Source: Solirubrobacterales bacterium 70-9 (GTDB lineage Bacteria > Actinomycetota > Thermoleophilia > Solirubrobacterales > 70-9). From it: a stretch of 10,534 nt of DNA. The notes beneath the pieces were generated by a model. It was not told the origin of the DNA. It saw only the letters and a program-made list of their open reading frames with translations, and searched no databases. Made by a program: the position numbers and the translations under genes. Where the stretch lies: assembly GCA_001898095.1 (NCBI GenBank), contig MKSH01000074.1, positions 7,163 through 17,696 of the forward strand. Direction: 5' to 3'. Shown here piece after piece: positions 6,626 through 10,534 of the stretch. Numbering within the stretch: the stretch's first letter is position 1; each line of letters begins with the position of its first letter.

Positions 6626-8103
6626 CGAATCCTCCTGAAGACGTCGACGGCGGAGCTCTCCTCCGAGGTCGAGTAGACGTTGCGGCCGTCGGGGCTGACG
6701 ACCACCGAGCCGGTCAGGCCGAGGGCGCGCCCGGAAGCGCAACCGCCGACTTTGGGCGAGGCGAGGCAGCCTCGTTCACCGGGCTTCTGGTTGACGGCGC
6801 CGGTTTGGAAATTGCGGTCGAGGACGTCCATCGCCCCGCTGACGAAGGCGCTGACGTAGAGGTTGTCCCCGGCAGGGGAGAGCGCCAGGCCCTCCGGCAC
6901 CGACATCGCGCGACCGAACGAGCAGCCGGGCGAGCGCAGGTAGACGAGGCAGCCTTCCGGGTTGCCGAGCCCTGCCGGGATCTTTTCCCCTTCCGGCCGG
7001 GCCGGCTGGGCGAGCCCGCCTTCGGCGGTCGGCCGGAACATCGTGACGCTGTTCGAGGTCAGCGAGGTCGCGTAGACGTTGCCGCCTTTGGGCGAGACGA
7101 CGAGCGCGTTGACGCCCGCGAACTCGTAGCCCTGTTCGCAGTCCGCCACCGCTTCGACGGTGATGCAGCCGTTCGTGCCGGAAGCCTGGGTCAGCGCCCC
7201 GGTCGAGGCGTTCCGCTGCAGGATGTCGATCGCGCTCGAGAAGGCCGCCGCGCTGTAGACGGTGGTTCCGCTCGGGTTGATCGCCATGCCCTCGATGTGA
7301 TCCATCTCGCGGCCCTTGGCGCAGCCTTCTTCGCCCGCTTCGGTGATACAGCCTTCGCTGCCTGGGAGCTGGGTCAGCGCTCCCGCTTTGCCGGCGCGGG
7401 AGAACGAGGTGACGCCGGACCCGGCGAAGTCGCCGACGTAGACGTTCTTGCCGTCGGGCGAGACGACGACGACGTCGGGCCACTTGATCCCACGGCCCGG
7501 GGTGCAGCCCGGGGTCGAGGTACCGGCGATGCAGCCGGAGGCGCTCGGCGGCAGCTGGCGCAGCCGGCCGGTCCGCCGGTTGCGGATGAAGGTGACGACG
7601 CCGGCGCTGCCTTTGGAGGTCGCGTATACGTTGCGCCCGTCAGGGCTGACGGCGACCGAGTTGGCTCCGTCGAGGCCGATCGCGAGGCCGCAGCCCTGGG
7701 CGGAGCCCTTCGCTCTGCCGACGACGGAGGCGACGCAGCCCGCTTTGCCGCGCGGCTGGGTGAGCGCGCCGGTGACCGGGTCACGGTCGAAGACGGCGAT
7801 CGCGTTGCTGAGGAAGGAGGCGACGTAGACGTTGCGCCCGTCGGGGCTGACCGCGATGGCCCGCGAGCCGACGCCCGGGCCGGCGCCTTTCAGCGCCCGC
7901 GCCTGGCCGCAGACTTTCTTCGACGCCTTGCCCGAGGAAAGGCAGCCGAGCCGGCCCGGCAGCTGTTCGAGCGCGCCGACGTTGGTGTCTTTCGGCGGCA
8001 GCGGCTTCGATTCTTTCGCCGCCGCGGCGAAGGCGGGGAAGGCGAGCAGAGCCAGCGCCGCGACGAGGCCGAGGAGCGCGCGATAGGGGAGCCGGGTGGT
8101 CAT
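6622..8103 (-). CDS. Exported seven-repeat beta-propeller with cysteine pairs (lactonase/NHL-like)
   Basis: The 493-aa product starts MTTRLPYRALLGLVAALALL and has a clear Sec signal, with cleavage likely after the AFAAAA region. Seven repeats of the type xVSPDGRNVYVAS...VFxRDxxTGALTQ follow, centred near residues 84, 150, 213, 273, 334, 406 and 467, consistent with a seven-bladed propeller. Each repeat is preceded by a GC...C pair: 54/65, 123/138, 191/200, 252/261, 313/322, 385/394 and 446/455. These 14 are all the cysteines present, so each pair probably forms a loop disulfide outside the membrane. Enzyme activity is not shown; binding of a ligand or partner is as likely. A longer in-frame start at ATG 8199 was rejected because codons there are atypical, a hairpin occupies the stretch, and it would bury the signal peptide. 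It sits between the SUMF1-like and sulfatase genes. Confidence 0.88.
   Translation of the reverse strand: MTTRLPYRALLGLVAALALLAFPAFAAAAKESKPLPPKDTNVGALEQLPGRLGCLSSGKASKKVCGQARALKGAGPGVGSRAIAVSPDGRNVYVASFLSNAIAVFDRDPVTGALTQPRGKAGCVASVVGRAKGSAQGCGLAIGLDGANSVAVSPDGRNVYATSKGSAGVVTFIRNRRTGRLRQLPPSASGCIAGTSTPGCTPGRGIKWPDVVVVSPDGKNVYVGDFAGSGVTSFSRAGKAGALTQLPGSEGCITEAGEEGCAKGREMDHIEGMAINPSGTTVYSAAAFSSAIDILQRNASTGALTQASGTNGCITVEAVADCEQGYEFAGVNALVVSPKGGNVYATSLTSNSVTMFRPTAEGGLAQPARPEGEKIPAGLGNPEGCLVYLRSPGCSFGRAMSVPEGLALSPAGDNLYVSAFVSGAMDVLDRNFQTGAVNQKPGERGCLASPKVGGCASGRALGLTGSVVVSPDGRNVYSTSEESSAVDVFRRIR
6630..6636 (-). promoter_or_regulatory. Shine-Dalgarno AGGAGGA deciding the sulfatase start
   Basis: On the minus strand AGGAGGA ends 4 nt before ATG 6625. 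It lies within the last codons of the propeller gene, so reinitiation after the overlapping stop is likely. Confidence 0.8.
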
Positions 8104-8133
8104 GATCGGTCGGTCCCCGTCGCCCTGTCCCGA

Positions 8134-8171
8134 CGTCCGACCGGGAAGGAATCTCCTCCCCGGGTCGGACG
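8134..8171 (-). promoter_or_regulatory. Intercistronic hairpin before the propeller gene
   Basis: The 95 nt between the SUMF1-like stop and the propeller ATG contain a perfect 9-bp stem: CGTCCGACC (8134-8142) against GGTCGGACG (8163-8171). A small inner stem is AGGA 8147-8150 against TCCT 8154-8157. No T-run follows on the minus strand, so a simple intrinsic terminator is unlikely. It could be a processing site, a partial attenuator that lowers the downstream genes, or a protein-binding site. Confidence 0.6.
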
Positions 8172-8198
8172 GAATTTGCGGCTTTCCGAGCCCCTTCA

Positions 8199-9527
8199 TC
8201 AGGACCCCTTGTTGAGGAGGGTCCCGATCACACCCATCCGGAAGCCGAGCCACGGATAGATGTAGTTGAAGAAGGAGTTCTTCTGCGGCTGCAGGCCGAC
8301 GGCCGAGAGCCACAGCTGGTAGACGGGCGCGTTGGGGACGCCGCCGTGGAGGCGCCGCCAGACCCGGTGGCCTTTCGCCCCGAACGGGGGCGGGGTGATC
8401 GTGTCGGTCCACTCGACCGCGTTACCGCCCTGTTCGAGCGTGCCCCAAGGCCCGTAGGTCTTGGCCTGGCCGACGGTGCTGAGGCTGCCCGCGAAGCCGG
8501 CCTGGTAGATCCGCGGCGGCAGGTGCAGCGGGTTGACCGTCTTGCATTCTTTTTCGGTCCGGTTGGACGGGCACCAGGACGGGATCTGCGCGCCTTTTTC
8601 TTCCGGGCGGAAGTTCGCCAGCGGCTGGGTGCTCGCGTTGGTCACGTCGCCGGTCAGCGGGTTGAGCTGGGCGACGAAGGGGACCGCCGGGTTGGTCGCG
8701 GTGATCTTGCCGAATTCGCCTTCGTTGGTCGGGTACTGCCAGTAGGAGTACTTGCCGCCGCCCTTCGGGTCGTAGTAGGCGGCCTTGATCCACTCGTTCT
8801 GGCTCGGGATGACGAAGCCCGTGGCCGAGGTACGCACCGGGGCGCGCTTGGTCATGTCGTACATCCCGGTTTTGGTCTTCCGCGACAGCCGGACCTTGTA
8901 GGTCACGTAGTTGAATTCCCCGAGGCTGGTTTCGGTCTTCGACAGCACCTTGCCGTTGGCCACCGAGTTGTCGAAGCGGGCGGCGCGGAGGAAGTCGGCG
9001 AAGCCGTAGGGCTTGTCGTTCCATTCGGGCGCCGCGGCTTCGTAGTGCTTGCCGGGCCGCGCCTGCGCCGAGTAGTTGATCTGACCGAACTTCGGCCAGG
9101 CGGCGCCGCTCTCGTTTTCGGTGTAGAGGTCGGCGTTGTTACGGCCGAACGGATCGACCGTGTTGAGGAAGGCGACGTACTGTTCGACGGTCACTTCGAC
9201 TTCGCCGATCCCGTATTCGTAGGCGACGCTGCCGACTTCCTGGCAGGGGTCGGGCAGGTTGGTCGGTTCGACCTTCGGTTCCGCGGGGGCCGCCGCGCAG
9301 TTGGGGTAGATCGCGTTGGTGAAGGGGACGATCGCGGCCGGCGGGTTGTTCGGCTTGCCGATCTTGGCGAAGGTGAAGGTCAACGTCGCCGGCTTCGGCA
9401 GCGAGAAATGCGGGCGCGCCGAGGCGAGGCCGGGCAGCGCGAGGGCGCAGAGCGCCACCAGAGCCGCGGTCAGGCCGACGAGGCGGCGGGTTGACGGGAG
9501 CCGGGTAACCGCGGGAGCGTTCGTCAT
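8199..9527 (-). CDS. Exported SUMF1/FGE-fold protein lacking the catalytic cysteine pair
   Basis: The SUMF1 (formylglycine-generating enzyme) fold is recognised in this 442-aa protein by YEYGIGEVEVTVEQYVAFLN (103-122), the NWL-like ARFDNSVANG (183-192), GFVIPSQNEWIKAAYYDP (237-254), YWQYPTNEG (262-270), YGPWGTLEQGGNAVEWTDTI (358-377), the RRLHGG segment (391-396) and terminal LGFRMG (427-432). The layout matches exported SUMF1 proteins of the type often found with PEP-CTERM signals, but no PEP-CTERM tail is present. An N-terminal Sec signal (RRLVGLTAALVALCALALPG) is clear. The only mature cysteines are C77, C95, C319 and C328; the copper-binding pair expected near the C-terminus is absent. 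It is probably a binding or structural relative. Start ATG 9527 is chosen over TTG 9575 for the signal peptide; its Shine-Dalgarno is weak. The 57 nt upstream are AT-rich for this genome and may hold a promoter that I could not resolve. Confidence 0.87.
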   Translation of the reverse strand: MTNAPAVTRLPSTRRLVGLTAALVALCALALPGLASARPHFSLPKPATLTFTFAKIGKPNNPPAAIVPFTNAIYPNCAAAPAEPKVEPTNLPDPCQEVGSVAYEYGIGEVEVTVEQYVAFLNTVDPFGRNNADLYTENESGAAWPKFGQINYSAQARPGKHYEAAAPEWNDKPYGFADFLRAARFDNSVANGKVLSKTETSLGEFNYVTYKVRLSRKTKTGMYDMTKRAPVRTSATGFVIPSQNEWIKAAYYDPKGGGKYSYWQYPTNEGEFGKITATNPAVPFVAQLNPLTGDVTNASTQPLANFRPEEKGAQIPSWCPSNRTEKECKTVNPLHLPPRIYQAGFAGSLSTVGQAKTYGPWGTLEQGGNAVEWTDTITPPPFGAKGHRVWRRLHGGVPNAPVYQLWLSAVGLQPQKNSFFNYIYPWLGFRMGVIGTLLNKGS

Positions 9528-9584
9528 GGCGCCTAATTCGCCAGGTTGATCAGAAACCTTTAACGATCGGCGCAAATTTCGACG

Positions 9585-10394
9585 TTAACCCGTCCGGCAG
9601 GTTCTGACGAGCGTGTCGGCGACGGTCTTGTGGCCGACGAAGGCATAGTTGGCGCGCAGAAGCGGGAAGGTGGCGCTGGTGAAGCCCGCCGGGGCCGGGC
9701 AGCCCGCGCTGAGGTAGCCGCGCCGTTCGCCGCCCGCCTCGAAGACGCGGTGCAGGCGCAGCGAGAACGAGGTGATGTGGGCGGTCTGCCGCGTCCGCGC
9801 GGGCACGTCGGCGACCAGGCGGGTGCCGAAGACGCCGTGCCCGGGCCCGACCCGGAAGGCGAGGACGAAGGCCAGCGGCACGGGCCGGTCGGCGAAGAGG
9901 TGGGCGAGCACGGCGGGCGAGCCGTCCGGCATCCGCCCGTTGAAGGCCACGACCCGGCCGCCGAACGGGAAGGGCACCTGTTCGGGCAGGACGAGGAGCC
10001 CGCCGACCCGCCCTTCGCCGACCAGCGCTTCACCGCAGGCGGCGAGGGCGTCGGCGGTGCTTGCCGCCTGCAGCCGCTGCGCCGGGCAGACCGGCAGCCC
10101 GCGCCGGTCGAGGACGCCGAGCCGGTTCACTTCGATCGCGATCCGCCGCAGCGAGGGCGGCGGCCCCCCGCCCAGCGCCCACACCCGCCCGCGGACCGCC
10201 ACCGAGACCGGCGTCGTCCCGACCCGCGGCAGCACCTCGGGCGCGACGCTGCCGCCGAAGGAGACCTGCAGGCCGCCCTGCCGAACCGTCTCGCCCCCCG
10301 CGCCGCCGACCAGGAACCCGCTCACGATCAGGGACGCGACGAGGGCGATGAACCCGGTAGTCCAGATCGTCACTAGTCGTCGTCGCCGCGGCAT
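9585..10394 (-). CDS. Exported or membrane-anchored protein of unknown function (Thermoleophilia-type family)
   Basis: The 269-aa product starts MPRRRRLVTIWTTGFIALVA. One N-terminal hydrophobic segment (residues about 8-30) follows a basic stretch, so it is either a signal peptide or an anchor. The rest looks beta-rich, with VRQGGLQVSFGGSVAPEVLP, GPPPSLRRIAIEVNRLG, a GLPVCPAQRLQ segment, LAACGEALVGEGRVGG, LLVLPEQVPFP, VVAFNGRMPDG, YLSAGCPAPAGFTSATFP and terminal LVRTCRTG. The four cysteines probably pair outside the membrane. I recognise the pattern as a recurrent uncharacterised family in Solirubrobacterales, from memory and without a search. A 33-residue extension upstream to 10493 was rejected because it overlaps the divergent gene. 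It lies 57 nt upstream of the SUMF1-like gene on the same strand and may share its transcript. Confidence 0.8.
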   Translation of the reverse strand: MPRRRRLVTIWTTGFIALVASLIVSGFLVGGAGGETVRQGGLQVSFGGSVAPEVLPRVGTTPVSVAVRGRVWALGGGPPPSLRRIAIEVNRLGVLDRRGLPVCPAQRLQAASTADALAACGEALVGEGRVGGLLVLPEQVPFPFGGRVVAFNGRMPDGSPAVLAHLFADRPVPLAFVLAFRVGPGHGVFGTRLVADVPARTRQTAHITSFSLRLHRVFEAGGERRGYLSAGCPAPAGFTSATFPLLRANYAFVGHKTVADTLVRTCRTG

Positions 10395-10398
10395 CCTC

Positions 10399-10409
10399 GG
10401 GAGTCTCCC
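10399..10409. promoter_or_regulatory. Short palindrome GGGAGTCTCCC in the divergent intergenic region
   Basis: The 51-nt gap between the two divergent starts contains GGGAG-T-CTCCC. It overlaps the probable ribosome binding site (AGGGAG, 10405-10410 on the minus strand) of the 269-aa protein gene. It may be a small operator, or it may be chance. Confidence 0.3.
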
Positions 10410-10416
10410 TTTTGAA

Positions 10417-10422
10417 TAGACT
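10417..10422 (+). promoter_or_regulatory. Candidate -10 element (TAGACT) for the right-edge gene
   Basis: TAGACT (TANNNT) lies 23 nt before GTG 10446 and is identical to the hexamer in front of hemB. No clear -35 is visible 16-18 nt upstream. Confidence 0.3.
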
Positions 10423-10445
10423 GCGCGGCCGAGCGGCGAGCAAAC

Positions 10446-10534
10446 GTGCCAGACGACGCGGACAACATCAACGTGCCTTACCGGGCGCCCCAAGAGTTGC
10501 GGGACGAACCGGCTCCTCCCGGCTACTTCGAGGG
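10446..10534 (+). CDS. N-terminus of an unidentified gene (runs off the right edge)
   Basis: From GTG 10446 the frame stays open to the window end, giving 29 residues that begin (M)PDDADNINVPYRAPQELRD and end in PGYFE. The composition is acidic and proline-rich, soluble, with no signal peptide. An in-frame TGA at 10413-10415 leaves this GTG as the first standard start. The upstream Shine-Dalgarno is weak. It is divergent from the 269-aa protein gene. Too little is visible to name a family. Confidence 0.5.
   Translation, partial: MPDDADNINVPYRAPQELRDEPAPPGYFE

Noticed and set aside
6626..6742. 39-residue N-terminal extension of the sulfatase
   Set aside because: Arg-rich shadow of the propeller gene. 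ATG 6625 has AGGAGG and starts a Tat-like signal.
6660..7870. Recurrent SPDGRNVY coding stretches as DNA repeats or a CRISPR-like array
   Set aside because: The periodicity is at the protein level (propeller blades). The DNA copies diverge and there are no spacers.
8104..8412. Extended start of the propeller at 8412 or at ATG 8199
   Set aside because: The first part overlaps the SUMF1-like gene. The 8104-8199 part holds a hairpin and unusual codons and would bury the signal peptide. ATG 8199 does have an AAGGGG upstream, so a small doubt remains.

Overview
The window comes from a high-GC bacterium, most likely an actinobacterium of the Thermoleophilia/Solirubrobacterales type. This is inferred from strong G/C bias at third codon positions, GTG/TTG starts, a lone AbiEi-HTH/DUF559 protein, an exported SPDGRNVY-type beta-propeller with paired cysteines, and a lineage-type exported protein. 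No taxonomic search was possible.

Left third (about 1-3914, + strand): a compact tetrapyrrole operon. The possible tail of an upstream gene runs into a long hairpin that sits just in front of hemB (193-1167). hemB overlaps a gene for a fused AhbA-AhbB-type siroheme decarboxylase homologue (1155-2252). Next come hemL (2263-3519) and a 132-aa protein of unknown function (3516-3914). The junctions are a 13-nt overlap, a 10-nt gap and a 4-nt overlap, so the four genes are probably co-transcribed and translationally coupled. HemL makes 5-aminolevulinate and HemB condenses it to porphobilinogen. The fused Ahb-like protein suggests that siroheme is decarboxylated later in the route, pointing to a siroheme-dependent (Ahb) or heme d1-like branch.

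Middle (3911-4978): the operon meets a convergent minus-strand gene for an AbiEi-like HTH plus DUF559 nuclease-fold protein. The stop codons overlap in TTAG, and two tandem hairpins follow. The start codon of this gene lies in the centre of a perfect 32-bp palindrome.

Right half (4979-9527, minus strand): three genes for exported proteins, transcribed right to left. They are a SUMF1/FGE-fold protein with a Sec signal, a seven-repeat beta-propeller with seven cysteine pairs, and a Tat-like type I sulfatase with a CSPSR active-site motif. The last two are coupled by an ATGA overlap. All three prefer GAA over GAG for glutamate, unlike hemL. Together they look like a cell-surface or periplasmic sulfate-ester module. 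The SUMF1-like protein lacks the cysteine pair of aerobic formylglycine-generating enzyme and is exported, so it is unlikely to be the maturase of the sulfatase.

Right edge: a minus-strand gene for an exported or membrane-anchored 269-aa protein (9585-10394) is divergent from the first 29 codons of an unidentified + strand gene (from 10446). No tRNA, rRNA, CRISPR array, insertion sequence or phage gene was seen.
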